Assembly (NCBI RefSeq): GCF_900101745.1
Contig: NZ_FNAD01000009.1
Location: 124,001-188,000 of the forward strand
Direction of reading: 5' to 3'
DNA length: 64,000 bases
Source of the DNA: Glycomyces harbinensis
GTDB lineage: Bacteria > Actinomycetota > Actinomycetes > Mycobacteriales > Micromonosporaceae
Below are positions 16,685-24,626 of this stretch, piece after piece (position 1 is the first letter of the stretch; the number at the start of each line of letters is the position of its first letter). Position numbers and translations under genes: made by a program. The notes beneath the pieces were generated by a model. It had not been told where the DNA came from. It did no database searches and saw only the letters and a program-made list of their open reading frames with translations.

Positions 16685-17908
16685 TCACACCCGGCCGCGC
16701 TCGTCGGGGTCGTACTGGTTCGGTGTCCGGCGCTGCCGGGGCAGGAGCATCGTCGCGTCGCTGTCCACGGGCCCGCCGCCGCCGGGGCCGTACTGGCCCG
16801 GCGCCCGGGGCTGCCTGGGGAGGATCAGCGTCGCGTCGTTCACGGGGGCCGGCGTCCCCGCCGCGGCGGGCTCCTTGCGGGGGAGGACGACGAGCGGGTT
16901 GAACAGGAACCCCCGGCCGATGCGGTTGAGCAGGTTGTGCGCCAGCAGGCAGATCGCGATCACCGCGGCGGTCAGCAGCAGCGGGTAGACGAGCGCCACC
17001 GCGGGGTTCGCGAGCGCCTCCGCGGCGCCGGTGCCGCGCACGACCCTGTCGATGACCGCGAGAGGGAGCATGTGGATGACGTAGATCGGCAGCGTGCGCT
17101 GCCCGATCCAGCCCAGCGGCTTCGTCATCCGCGGCAGCCACCGGTCGAGCAGGACGCACCAGGACATGCCGAAGTACACGGCCGCGAGGCACAGCAGCGT
17201 CCAGACGCCGAACCACTCGCGGGCGTTGAGGAGCGCCATGCCCCCGATACCCGCCGCGAAGACCGCGCCGGCGGCCAGGGCCGTCCACACGTTCACCGAG
17301 GCCGCGATCCGCTTCACCAGGTCGCGCATGCGCACGCCGAGGAGGAAGAAGAACAGGTTCTGGATGACCTGCCAGAGGTTCCCCAGGTCGGGCAGGACCC
17401 CCATGCCCATGACCCCGGACACGATGAAGGCCAGGGACAGCACGATCGGCGTCGGCACCTTCCTGGTGGTCCGGGCGATCACCAGGTACAGGCCGAGCGC
17501 GAGCAGGTACCAGAGGTTGGTGGGGCTGATGGTCAGCTCGGCGAGGTATTCGACGACGTTGTGGGCGCGGGCCGTGTCGAAGTCGGGGGCCGCCAGTGCC
17601 AGGGCGAAGGTCTGGATGGTGAGCCAGAGGACGTACAGGCTGAGGAGCAGCCCGACGCGGCGCCCCGCCTTGGCCCGGTCGGCGGCGAACACGGCGCTGG
17701 CGGCGAACAGTCCGGAGACGAGGAAGAACAGCGGCATCCGCAGCGGCAGCAGCTGCGCGCTGAACGTCGCCCACAGGGAGGCGATCCCTTCGGCCGATCC
17801 CCAGTCGATGAAGTGGACGTGCTTGGTGATGACGTGCCAGAAGACGACGAGGATAATGCAGACGCCCTTTGCGACGTCCGCCCAGCCTTCCCGTGTTCGG
17901 AGGTTCAT
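16685..17908 (-). CDS. Acyltransferase family membrane protein with DATxxLP-motif tail
   Basis: 407 residues from ATG 17908 (an upstream TTG at 17938 is possible but has no ribosome binding site). About ten transmembrane helices of the acyltransferase-3/OpgC-like type: DVAKGVCIILVVFWHV with the conserved His at the start, LRMPLFFLVSGLF, and GQRTLPIYVIHMLPL. The cytoplasmic C-terminal ~60 residues are Pro/Gly/Gln/Arg-rich and contain NDATLILPRQ and SDATMLLPRQ, the motif also found at the start of the neighbouring ABC ATPase. Likely modifies an envelope polymer or lipid; acyl donor and acceptor unknown. Confidence 0.85.
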   Translation of the reverse strand: MNLRTREGWADVAKGVCIILVVFWHVITKHVHFIDWGSAEGIASLWATFSAQLLPLRMPLFFLVSGLFAASAVFAADRAKAGRRVGLLLSLYVLWLTIQTFALALAAPDFDTARAHNVVEYLAELTISPTNLWYLLALGLYLVIARTTRKVPTPIVLSLAFIVSGVMGMGVLPDLGNLWQVIQNLFFFLLGVRMRDLVKRIAASVNVWTALAAGAVFAAGIGGMALLNAREWFGVWTLLCLAAVYFGMSWCVLLDRWLPRMTKPLGWIGQRTLPIYVIHMLPLAVIDRVVRGTGAAEALANPAVALVYPLLLTAAVIAICLLAHNLLNRIGRGFLFNPLVVLPRKEPAAAGTPAPVNDATLILPRQPRAPGQYGPGGGGPVDSDATMLLPRQRRTPNQYDPDERGRV

Positions 17909-18129
17909 GTGGGTGCGCCAATTTTCCTTAGGGGGCAAGGTGGTACGACTCTAACGTTTGGCCTCGTCAATGACGCGAGTGGCCCTCATGCAGGTGGGGT
18001 GCGTCTGCCGCTGAAATCGCCTGGTCGTGCCCGTTCGTGCCCGTTCGCGCGAGGCGTTCCGTCGGCTTCGGCTTCGGGCAGAGGCCCCGCTTCGAGCGGT
18101 GCGGCGCCGCTGCCCGTCGCGCCGTTTCG

Positions 18130-20559
18130 TCAGTCCTGGCCGGGCGGCCCGCTGGAGCTCTCGTCGTCTCCTGGCGTCTCGTCGTCGTCCTTGTAGTCGG
18201 AGCCGTTGGAGATGAGGATGTAGACGGGGCTGCCGCTGGGGGCGGAGCCGGTCACCGAGGTCGAGAACGCCTCGCCCTCTTTGCAGTCGGAGTCGAACTG
18301 GCCGGGGGAGATCGCGGCGTCGAAGCCGGCGTTGGCGACCCGCGAGCGGGCGTCGTCGGCGTCCATGCAGTCGATGGAGGGGATGGAGACGAGGTTCTTG
18401 CCGTTGACCATGTCGCTCGACGGCTCGCCCCAGCCCTTCTCCTCGAGGTCCTTCACGGCCGCTTTGAGGATCGCGACGCCCGTGGACTTCACCGCGTCCT
18501 TGAGGTCGGCCGTGGCGACGCCGGACCGGTAGGTCGCGTCGGTGTCCCCGACGAACGTGGCGGTGGTGGCGTTCGGGGTCGAGCCGATGAACCAGTAGGA
18601 GCGGTCGGAGTCGGCGGTGCCGGTCTTGCCGAACATCGGGCGGTCGAAGTTGCCGGTGTAGGCGGCGGCGGTGCCGTTGCCCGTGCACTGGGTGCCCTCG
18701 GCCTGCTGGCCGACGACGCAGCGCCCGGCGCTGACGGCCGCGTTCGCGACCTCCTTGGGGAAGGCCTGGTCGCAGACGGGCTCGGTGACGTCGGCCCACT
18801 CCTCGCCTTCGGCGTTGATGACCTGGAGGACCGGGAGCGGCTCGCAGTGCTTGCCCTTGGCGGCGACCGTGGCGTAGGCCTCGGCCATCTCCAGCGGGGT
18901 GGTGGCGTCGAACCCGAGGGTGAAGGTGCCGTAGTCGTCGAGGTTGCCGGCCTCGTCGCGCTTGGACACTTCGCTGTCGGGGTGGAAGTCGATGCCGGCG
19001 GCGACGGCGGCCTCGTAGGCCTTCGAGGTGCCGACGAACTCCTGGAGCTGCACGAACGCGGTGTTGGAGGAGCGTCCGAACATGCCCCACATGTTCAGCG
19101 GGCTGGAGGACCAGTTGCTGTCGTTGGAGGGGCACCAGGGTTTGAGGCCGTCGCGTTCGGATCCGCAGGCGGACGGGTCGTCGGCGGCGGTGAGGTAGTG
19201 GGAGGTGTACCGGCCCGGCGAGGGGATGCGGGTCTCCAGCGGCCAGCCCTCGTCGAGGGCGGCGAGCATGGTGAACATCTTGAACGTCGAGCCGGCCGGG
19301 TATCCGGCGAGCTGGTCGTTGCCGCTGAGCAGGGGCACGGTGGTGTTGGGGTAGTTGGAGGGCTCGTCCTTGCCGTCGGTTCGGGGCCCGTTGTCGGTCT
19401 GGTCGAGGGAGTAGACGCGGTTGACGGCCATGGCTCTGACGTGTCCGGTCCCCGGGGTGATGGTCACCGATCCGAGGGTGGCGGGGTTGTCGACGTCGAC
19501 GCGGTCGGCGAGCTTCTCGGTGGCCTTGTCCTGGAGGTCGGCGTCGAGGCTGGTGACGATCTTGAAGCCGCCGCGCTTGAGGAGGCTGATGCGTTCGCGC
19601 TCGTCGGCGCCGAAGGCCTCCTGGCCGGCCCACCACTCCTTGAAGTAGTCGCAGAAGAAGCCCCAGTTGGCGGTGGCGACGTCGACGCATTCGCTGCGGA
19701 CGGGGCGCGGGTTCAGCCCGAGGGGCTGCTCCTTGGCCTCGTCGGCTTCGGTCTGGCTGATGTTGCCGAGGCCGACCATGCGGTCGAGGACCCAGTTGCG
19801 GCGCTCGACGATCTGGGAGTCGTCGCCTTCGCCGTCGAGGAGGCCGTCGGCGTAGGAGGGGAACTTCGGCAGGGAGGCGAGGGTGGCGGCCTCGGCCATG
19901 GTGAGTTCGCTGGGGGGCTTGTTGAAGTACGTGTAGGACCCGGCGTGGACGCCGTAGGCCTGGTTGCCGAGGTAGATCACGTTGAGGTATCCCTCGAGGA
20001 TCTCCTCTTTGGACATCGACTCCTCGATGGACATGGAGTAGCGCGCTTCTCGGAGTTTGCGCTCGTACGTGTCCTCGGACGCGGCGATCACGTCGTCGAT
20101 GGTTGAAGCGGAGTAGATCAGGGTATTGCGTACGAACTGCATGGTGAGGGTCGACGCTCCCTGGGAGTCGCCGCCCTGGTTCGCCACGGCGGCGCGGATG
20201 ATCCCGGCCCAGTCGACCCCGTTGTGCTCGTAGAACTTTGAATCCTCGGCGGCCAGGAGCGCGTCGATCATGAGGGGGGACACCTCGTCGAGGGTGACCT
20301 CGCGGCGGTTCTCCTCGTAGAAGGAGGTGATGAGCGTCTCTCCATCCGAGGCGTACACATAGGACGTCTGCGGAAGCGTGGGCTGGGTGAGCTCGGTGGG
20401 CAGCGACTCGAACGAGTCGACACTGTTCGAGGTCACCATCCCGGCGAGGCCCACCAGCGGGAAGGCGGCCGCGGCCGCGAGGACTCCGGCGAGGACGCCG
20501 CAGATCAGCAAGGCTATGCCGTCCCCTAGAGGGCTCCGGTCGCGTTTCAAGGTCTGCAC
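18130..20559 (-). CDS. ponA2: Bifunctional penicillin-binding protein with PASTA domain (PonA2-like)
   Basis: Class A PBP, 809 residues, that polymerises and cross-links peptidoglycan outside the membrane. One transmembrane helix (residues about 14-40), GT51 transglycosylase with catalytic Glu E105 in AAEDSKFYEHNG, then the transpeptidase with SxxK S424-K427 (GSTFK), SxN S497-N499 and KTG at 645-647. A single PASTA domain covers about 695-765, followed by an acidic/Ser-rich tail. GTG 20559 is the start. The divergent whiB4 and nearby ArsA-type ATPases reproduce the mycobacterial ponA2 neighbourhood, which supports orthology. Confidence 0.93.
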   Translation of the reverse strand: MQTLKRDRSPLGDGIALLICGVLAGVLAAAAAFPLVGLAGMVTSNSVDSFESLPTELTQPTLPQTSYVYASDGETLITSFYEENRREVTLDEVSPLMIDALLAAEDSKFYEHNGVDWAGIIRAAVANQGGDSQGASTLTMQFVRNTLIYSASTIDDVIAASEDTYERKLREARYSMSIEESMSKEEILEGYLNVIYLGNQAYGVHAGSYTYFNKPPSELTMAEAATLASLPKFPSYADGLLDGEGDDSQIVERRNWVLDRMVGLGNISQTEADEAKEQPLGLNPRPVRSECVDVATANWGFFCDYFKEWWAGQEAFGADERERISLLKRGGFKIVTSLDADLQDKATEKLADRVDVDNPATLGSVTITPGTGHVRAMAVNRVYSLDQTDNGPRTDGKDEPSNYPNTTVPLLSGNDQLAGYPAGSTFKMFTMLAALDEGWPLETRIPSPGRYTSHYLTAADDPSACGSERDGLKPWCPSNDSNWSSSPLNMWGMFGRSSNTAFVQLQEFVGTSKAYEAAVAAGIDFHPDSEVSKRDEAGNLDDYGTFTLGFDATTPLEMAEAYATVAAKGKHCEPLPVLQVINAEGEEWADVTEPVCDQAFPKEVANAAVSAGRCVVGQQAEGTQCTGNGTAAAYTGNFDRPMFGKTGTADSDRSYWFIGSTPNATTATFVGDTDATYRSGVATADLKDAVKSTGVAILKAAVKDLEEKGWGEPSSDMVNGKNLVSIPSIDCMDADDARSRVANAGFDAAISPGQFDSDCKEGEAFSTSVTGSAPSGSPVYILISNGSDYKDDDETPGDDESSSGPPGQD

Positions 20560-20902
20560 CGCCTCAGATTAGAACGAACGTCGGGAAGCGCGGAAGTTGC
20601 TACGTCCCTGTATCAAAAACGGCACGCGAGTTCAGTCGCCGCCGGCGCTCGACATTGATACGCCGCGGGCTCGGCATCGAGCTGCCCTCGTATCGGAATC
20701 GTTATTATCGCGAGTCGTCATCGCGTAGTGAACCTTAGGGGTGAAGCCGTCCCGCGGAGTCCGATTTTCGTCTCGGAGAGTAGTCAAACCCTTACAAGAG
20801 GTGTAGGGTCCGTTCTGACGACGACATTGCGTGACCGAGAGGTCACTCGACTGTAGTCGTCGGGGGGTATGAAGGGAAAGATCTCACGGGGAGGTCATGC
20901 GG
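20560..20902. promoter_or_regulatory. Divergent ponA2-whiB4 control region
   Basis: About 340 gene-free bases. At 20831-20846 there is a perfect GTGACC-GAGA-GGTCAC dyad, itself nested within arms GACGAC/GTCGTC (about 20817-20862), so the whiB4 leader can form a long hairpin. GGGGAGG at 20888-20894 is the whiB4 ribosome binding site. No other gene or RNA is recognised. Confidence 0.5.
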
Positions 20903-21229
20903 ATGGGACTGCTGATCGACTGGACGACCAAGGCGCTATGTCAGGAAGGTGATCCTGACGCCCTGTTCGTACAAGGAGCAGAGCAGAACAACGCGAAGAA
21001 AGTGTGCCGCGGCTGTCCGGTTCGGCTTGAATGCCTCGCCGACGCGCTCGATAATCGCATCGAGTTCGGCGTCTGGGGCGGCATGACCGAGCGGGAACGG
21101 AGGGCGTTGCTGCGCAGGCACGCGGACGTCCGGTCCTGGAGAGCGGTCTTCGAGGTCGCACTGGAGGAGGAGCAGCGCAGTGCCCGCAAGGGCAGCCGGC
21201 GCCGGATACCGGTGAACATCAACTTCTGA
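20903..21229 (+). CDS. whiB4: WhiB-family iron-sulfur regulator (WhiB4-like)
   Basis: 108 residues from ATG 20903 (eight bases after GGGGAGG; ATG 20897 would leave only two). Four cysteines in the Wbl pattern (C13, C35, C38, C44: LCQEGD ... KVCRGCPVRLEC) bind a [4Fe-4S] cluster that senses O2 and NO. The GVWGG turn and a basic C-terminus (RKGSRRR) that contacts DNA follow. Placement between ponA2 and the ArsA-type ATPase pair is the WhiB4 context. Probably a redox-responsive regulator that works with the sigma factor; targets are not shown by this sequence. Confidence 0.9.
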   Translation: MGLLIDWTTKALCQEGDPDALFVQGAEQNNAKKVCRGCPVRLECLADALDNRIEFGVWGGMTERERRALLRRHADVRSWRAVFEVALEEEQRSARKGSRRRIPVNINF

Positions 21230-21264
21230 CCGGCGATCCGCCGCATCGGCGGAGCAAGACAACC

Positions 21265-21294
21265 GCGCCCGAGACGGCCCAGCCGTCCGGGCGC
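21265..21294 (+). terminator. Terminator of whiB4
   Basis: GCGCCCG (21265-21271) pairs with CGGGCGC (21288-21294), with an inner ACGGC/GCCGT stem. Confidence 0.6.
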
Positions 21295-21304
21295 GTCGTC
21301 GTTC

Positions 21305-21369
21305 CCTGTGGATAACTTTGCCGCATGCCAACAGGCAAAATAACAATTCCTCGCATAGTTATCCACAGG
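21305..21369. repeat. Two inverted perfect DnaA boxes (CCTGTGGATAACT ... AGTTATCCACAGG)
   Basis: 13-bp perfect arms at 21305-21317 and 21357-21369, 39 bases apart. Each contains the full DnaA-box consensus TTATCCACA, in opposite orientations, with AT-rich DNA between. There is no dnaA/dnaN, parA or gidA nearby, so this is not oriC; it could titrate DnaA or regulate the flanking genes. Confidence 0.7.
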
Positions 21370-21508
21370 TGAAGAACTCGTCCTTGTCGCTGTTTGCGGT
21401 TCATGTGACAGTAGATAGAAAAAAGAGGTCGATATCGCCGGTGGTGGTGGTAGTGCGAGATCGATCAACCGGCCCTGTGGGACCGGCGGCATAGGAAGAG
21501 GGAATCCC

Positions 21509-21557
21509 GGGAGCCGCCCCCGAAGACCGCGTGCGGGTGCACCCGCACGCGGCTCCC
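21509..21557. repeat. 26-bp perfect palindrome within a larger hairpin
   Basis: 21527-21552 is a perfect 26-bp palindrome centred on GTGCAC. Flanking GGGAGCC (21509-21515) and GGCTCCC (21551-21557) can extend it asymmetrically. A second palindrome CACCTCGCGAGGTG lies at 21565-21578. Neither is explained by a gene. Confidence 0.6.
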
Positions 21558-21584
21558 ACAGGCACACCTCGCGAGGTGACCATC

Positions 21585-21615
21585 GCGGGCGGACTGCTGG
21601 TTGCAGTCCGCCCGC
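21585..21615 (-). terminator. Terminator of the ArsA-type operon
   Basis: Perfect 13-bp arms 21585-21597 and 21603-21615 with a five-base loop, directly after the stop of the downstream ATPase gene. Confidence 0.75.
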
Positions 21616-21617
21616 AC

Positions 21618-22739
21618 CTACACCTCGCCGGCGGCCACCGCACCGAAAGCACGCAGGTCGTCCAGATCGACCACCTCCACACCCAACGACGGCAGCCACC
21701 GCTGCGGCACCGCCGGGCAGGCCGCCTCGTACCGCGCCGCCACCCGCTCCTCGGCGGCGCGCCGACGCGCGAAATCCGCATGCGTCCGCAGCACCGCCGC
21801 GACCGGGTCGTCCGCGTCCGCCTCCTCGAGGGCCGCCGCCGCACCCAGCGCGCGCTCGGCCGACAGGTCGGCCGCCACCGGCGTGAGCCGGTTGAGGATC
21901 AACCCGTCCAGCGGCATCCGCTCCTCCGTGAGCCGCCGGGTGAAGTACACCGCCTCGCCCACCGCCGCGGGCTCAGGGGCCGCGATCACCAGGAACGACG
22001 TCTGATCGTCCTGCAGGGCCCGGAACGTCGCCTCCGCACGCTTGCGGAAACCCCCGAAGGTGTCCTCCAGGCTCGCCGTGAACTCCGCGACATCCGTCAG
22101 CAGATGCCCGCCCAACACCTTGTTGAACACCCGCGTGAACACCGCCGCGCTCGCGCCCATGAGCGAGAGCATCGACCGCCGCGCCCCCGGGGTCGACGCC
22201 GACAGCAGCCGGATCACCCGCCCGTCCAGCAGCCGCGCCAACCGCGCCGGCGCGTCCAGGAAATCCAGGGCCGACCGCGACGGCGGGGTGTCCAGCACGA
22301 TCAGGTCCCACCGGCCCGTCGCCCGCAACTGCCCGAGCTTCTCCATCGCCATGTACTCCTGCGTGCCCGAGAACGTCGAGGACACCGCCTGATAGAACGG
22401 GTTCGCGAAGATCTCCGCCGCCCGCTCCTTCGTCGTATGCGACGCCACGACCTCGTCGAACGTCCGCTTCATGTCGAGCATCATCGCGTCGAGCGAACCG
22501 CCGCGCACCCCCGCGACCGGGCGCGGCGTGTTGTCCAGCGCCTCCATGCCCAGCGACTGCGCCAGACGCCGGGCCGGGTCGATCGTCAGCACCACCGCGC
22601 TCCGCCCGTGCACCTCCGCCGCCCGCAGCGCCAGCGCCGCGGCCGTCGTGGTCTTGCCGACCCCGCCCGAACCGCAGCACGCGATCACATGCTTGCCGCC
22701 GTCGCCCAGCAGCGCGTCGACATCAAGATCAGGCCGCAT
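21618..22739 (-). CDS. ArsA/Get3-family ATPase, downstream member of a pair
   Basis: 373 residues from ATG 22739 (further in-frame codons upstream lie inside the preceding gene). Deviant Walker A CCGSGGVGKTTTAAALAL, switch I-like LTIDPARRLAQSLG and switch II LIVLDTPPSRSALDFLDAP mark the family. The Met-rich client groove and paired CxxC of eukaryotic Get3 are not evident. It overlaps the first ATPase gene by 11 bases, so the two are translationally coupled and probably form a heteromer. In mycobacteria the equivalent pair (Rv3679/Rv3680) lies beside whiB4 and has been linked to metabolite stress; that role here is inference. Confidence 0.9.
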   Translation of the reverse strand: MRPDLDVDALLGDGGKHVIACCGSGGVGKTTTAAALALRAAEVHGRSAVVLTIDPARRLAQSLGMEALDNTPRPVAGVRGGSLDAMMLDMKRTFDEVVASHTTKERAAEIFANPFYQAVSSTFSGTQEYMAMEKLGQLRATGRWDLIVLDTPPSRSALDFLDAPARLARLLDGRVIRLLSASTPGARRSMLSLMGASAAVFTRVFNKVLGGHLLTDVAEFTASLEDTFGGFRKRAEATFRALQDDQTSFLVIAAPEPAAVGEAVYFTRRLTEERMPLDGLILNRLTPVAADLSAERALGAAAALEEADADDPVAAVLRTHADFARRRAAEERVAARYEAACPAVPQRWLPSLGVEVVDLDDLRAFGAVAAGEV

Positions 22740-23715
22740 CCGAACCCCCCGCCGACCGCCGCGCACCGGCGACCCCCGGGCGCAGCACCCGCGCGAGCTG
22801 GTACAGCCCCGACAAGTCCACGCCCTCGGGCAGCAGCGGCAATTCCGCGACCGGGCGACCCAACCGCTCCAACCGGTCCCGGTAGGCGTCCACCGCCTCG
22901 ATCTCGGCCCGCGCCGACGCGTACTCGTCCATCAGCCCGCCCACGAGCGCCGCATCGGCGCTCAGACCCGCGCGCGCGAGCCCGGCCCCGACCTCCTCGG
23001 CCGTGACCTCCACCGTCTTCGCCCCCGCGACCTTGTTCAGCACCAGGTGCCCCACCGGCAGGTCGGCCGCCATGAGCTCCTTGTACGCATCGGCGGTCTC
23101 CTGCACCGGCATCGCCGCCGGCGTCGTCACGATGTGCACGGCCGTCAGCGACGAGTGCAGCATCCGCGCCACCGAACGCGAGTGCTTCCCGATCGGGCCC
23201 GTCTTCGCCAGTCGCCCGCTCTCCACGGTCACGTTCAGGAACTTCACCACCCGCCCCGTGGGCGGCGCGTCCAGCACCACCGCGTCGTAGGCCATCCGCC
23301 CCGACTCGGTGCGCGCCACCGCCTCCTTGAGCTTCCCGGTCAGCAGGATGTCCCGCAGCCCCGGCGCGATCGTCGTCGCGAAATCGATCGCCCCGGTCTT
23401 CTGCAGCACCTTCCCGGCCGAACCCAGCCGGTAGAACATCGCCAGGTAGTCCAGCAGCGCCTCGTCGGCGTCCACCGACTGCCCGAAGACCTCGCCGCCG
23501 TCGAGGCCCGCGGCCAGATGCCGCTCCTGGTAACCCAGCGACGCCGCGCCGAACAGCGGCGCGATCCCCTGCCGACCCTCGACCTCGACCAGCAGGACCC
23601 GCCTGCCCGAACCCGCCAGCGCCAGGGCCAGCGCGGCGGCGACCGACGTCTTCCCCGTGCCGCCCTTCCCGGTGACGACGTGCAGGCGCGACACGTTGGG
23701 GGCGGTGGCACTCAT
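22729..23715 (-). CDS. ArsA/Get3-family ATPase, upstream member of a pair
   Basis: 328 residues. Deviant Walker A VVTGKGGTGKTSVAAALAL begins at about residue 13; switch II reads VVLDAPPTGRVVKFLN. It contains YQERHL, LDYLAMFYRLG and RDILLTGKLKEAV as in other actinobacterial homologues. Shorter than its partner and lacking the second ATPase half of classical ArsA, consistent with the two genes each giving one half of a heterodimer. ATG 23715; only 14 bases separate its start from the stop of the next gene upstream on the same strand (23730). Confidence 0.9.
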   Translation of the reverse strand: MSATAPNVSRLHVVTGKGGTGKTSVAAALALALAGSGRRVLLVEVEGRQGIAPLFGAASLGYQERHLAAGLDGGEVFGQSVDADEALLDYLAMFYRLGSAGKVLQKTGAIDFATTIAPGLRDILLTGKLKEAVARTESGRMAYDAVVLDAPPTGRVVKFLNVTVESGRLAKTGPIGKHSRSVARMLHSSLTAVHIVTTPAAMPVQETADAYKELMAADLPVGHLVLNKVAGAKTVEVTAEEVGAGLARAGLSADAALVGGLMDEYASARAEIEAVDAYRDRLERLGRPVAELPLLPEGVDLSGLYQLARVLRPGVAGARRSAGGSDAA

Positions 23716-23729
23716 TCATCGGAGTGTAG

Positions 23730-24413
23730 TCATTGGGCCGCGATACCGCATATGAGCCACTGCGGTTCGCCCTCCTCGGCGACGAGCGAGAACACCCACG
23801 TGGTCGGGTCCGAGAGCGTGTCGTCGTGTCCGCCGCCGATCCGGATCTCGGCGGTCACCGTCGCCGCGGCGACCGATCGGCCCGTCTCGGCGACCTCGCC
23901 CCACTCGAACCGGCCCTCGCCGTCGAGGGACGACAGCGCCGAGACCGCCTCGCTCAAGTCCCGGTCGGCCTTGTCCGAGCACAGCCACTGGGACGCGGCC
24001 GAGGCGTCGCGCTGGTCGAGCAGGGCCTCCAGGAACGCGTCGACGGTCCGCTCGGGCGTGTCCGTGACGTCGTTGACGTCCGTGTACAGGCGCATCGCGC
24101 CCAGGACGAGCGCGACGCAGAACAGGACCGCGGCCGCGGCGGTGAGCAGGGCCCACCCCCGGCCGGGTCGCTTGGCGTGCTTGAGATGACGGCCGGGCCC
24201 GACGGGTCCGGCGTCGTGGGACGACTGCTTCGGCACGGCGTGCCGTCGCCCGTCGGCGCCCTCGGGCGGTCCTCCGGCCCGGGATTCGGGCGGTGTGGCG
24301 GCGGTGTCTGGCGGCTGGGCCGCAGTGCCTGACGACACGGGTACTCCCTGGTTCACGGGTGCGGCCTGCGGCTCGGCACCGTAGTTCGACAACACATTGG
24401 GGAGGCGACGCAC
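23730..24413 (-). CDS. Single-pass membrane protein of unknown function
   Basis: About 227 residues if GTG 24413 is used; the frame is open to 24515, but that part overlaps the DUF4177 gene and its promoter. The first ~90 residues are Pro/Gly/Gln-rich and disordered. One transmembrane helix follows (GWALLTAAAAVLFCVALVLG), then an outer domain of about 110 residues starting DTPERTVDAFLEALLDQRD and ending with the pair C...C (WLCSDK, LICGIA). The TVDAFLEAL start resembles NTF2/DUF4878-like lipoprotein domains. Same strand as, and just upstream of, the ArsA pair, so possibly co-transcribed. Function unknown. Confidence 0.7.
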   Translation of the reverse strand: MRRLPNVLSNYGAEPQAAPVNQGVPVSSGTAAQPPDTAATPPESRAGGPPEGADGRRHAVPKQSSHDAGPVGPGRHLKHAKRPGRGWALLTAAAAVLFCVALVLGAMRLYTDVNDVTDTPERTVDAFLEALLDQRDASAASQWLCSDKADRDLSEAVSALSSLDGEGRFEWGEVAETGRSVAAATVTAEIRIGGGHDDTLSDPTTWVFSLVAEEGEPQWLICGIAAQ

Positions 24414-24453
24414 TCTGAGCGTAGCGGTGCGCCGTCGGTGAATCAAGACGCCG

Positions 24454-24459
24454 TACTGT
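24454..24459 (+). promoter_or_regulatory. -10 box of a leaderless promoter (DUF4177-ridA)
   Basis: TACTGT ends six bases before ATG 24466; no ribosome binding site. Confidence 0.45.
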
Positions 24460-24465
24460 GGGCCC

Positions 24466-24624
24466 ATGGAGAAATGGGAGTACTTCACGGCGCCGCTGCT
24501 GATCCACAACACCAAGATGATCCTCGATACGTTCGGTGAGGACGGCTGGGAACTGGTGACCGTCCTGCCGGGCCAGAACTCGGAGCAGCTCGTGGCCTAT
24601 TTCAAGCGCAAGAAGGAGCAGTAG
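24466..24624 (+). CDS. DUF4177 small protein
   Basis: 52 residues, MEKWEYFTAPLLI at the start and GEDGWELVTVLPG in the middle, the typical pattern of DUF4177 proteins. The family is soluble, one domain, with no known function. It is separated by two bases from the RidA gene and is followed in the same order as in mycobacteria (Rv3678A-Rv3678c), so it is a real gene despite its size. Expression probably starts at the ATG itself. Confidence 0.85.
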   Translation: MEKWEYFTAPLLIHNTKMILDTFGEDGWELVTVLPGQNSEQLVAYFKRKKEQ

Positions 24625-24626
24625 CG

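Noticed and set aside
18027..18129. Small gene after PonA2
   Set aside because: Contains a short CGTGCCCGTT duplication and Arg-rich frames only; no start with a ribosome binding site.
18037..20106. 689-codon plus-strand frame opposite the PonA2-like gene
   Set aside because: Shadow of the PBP gene, low complexity, no motif.
21305..21369. Chromosomal replication origin
   Set aside because: Only two DnaA boxes, no dnaA/dnaN, rpmH or parAB nearby, and known actinobacterial origins have many boxes.
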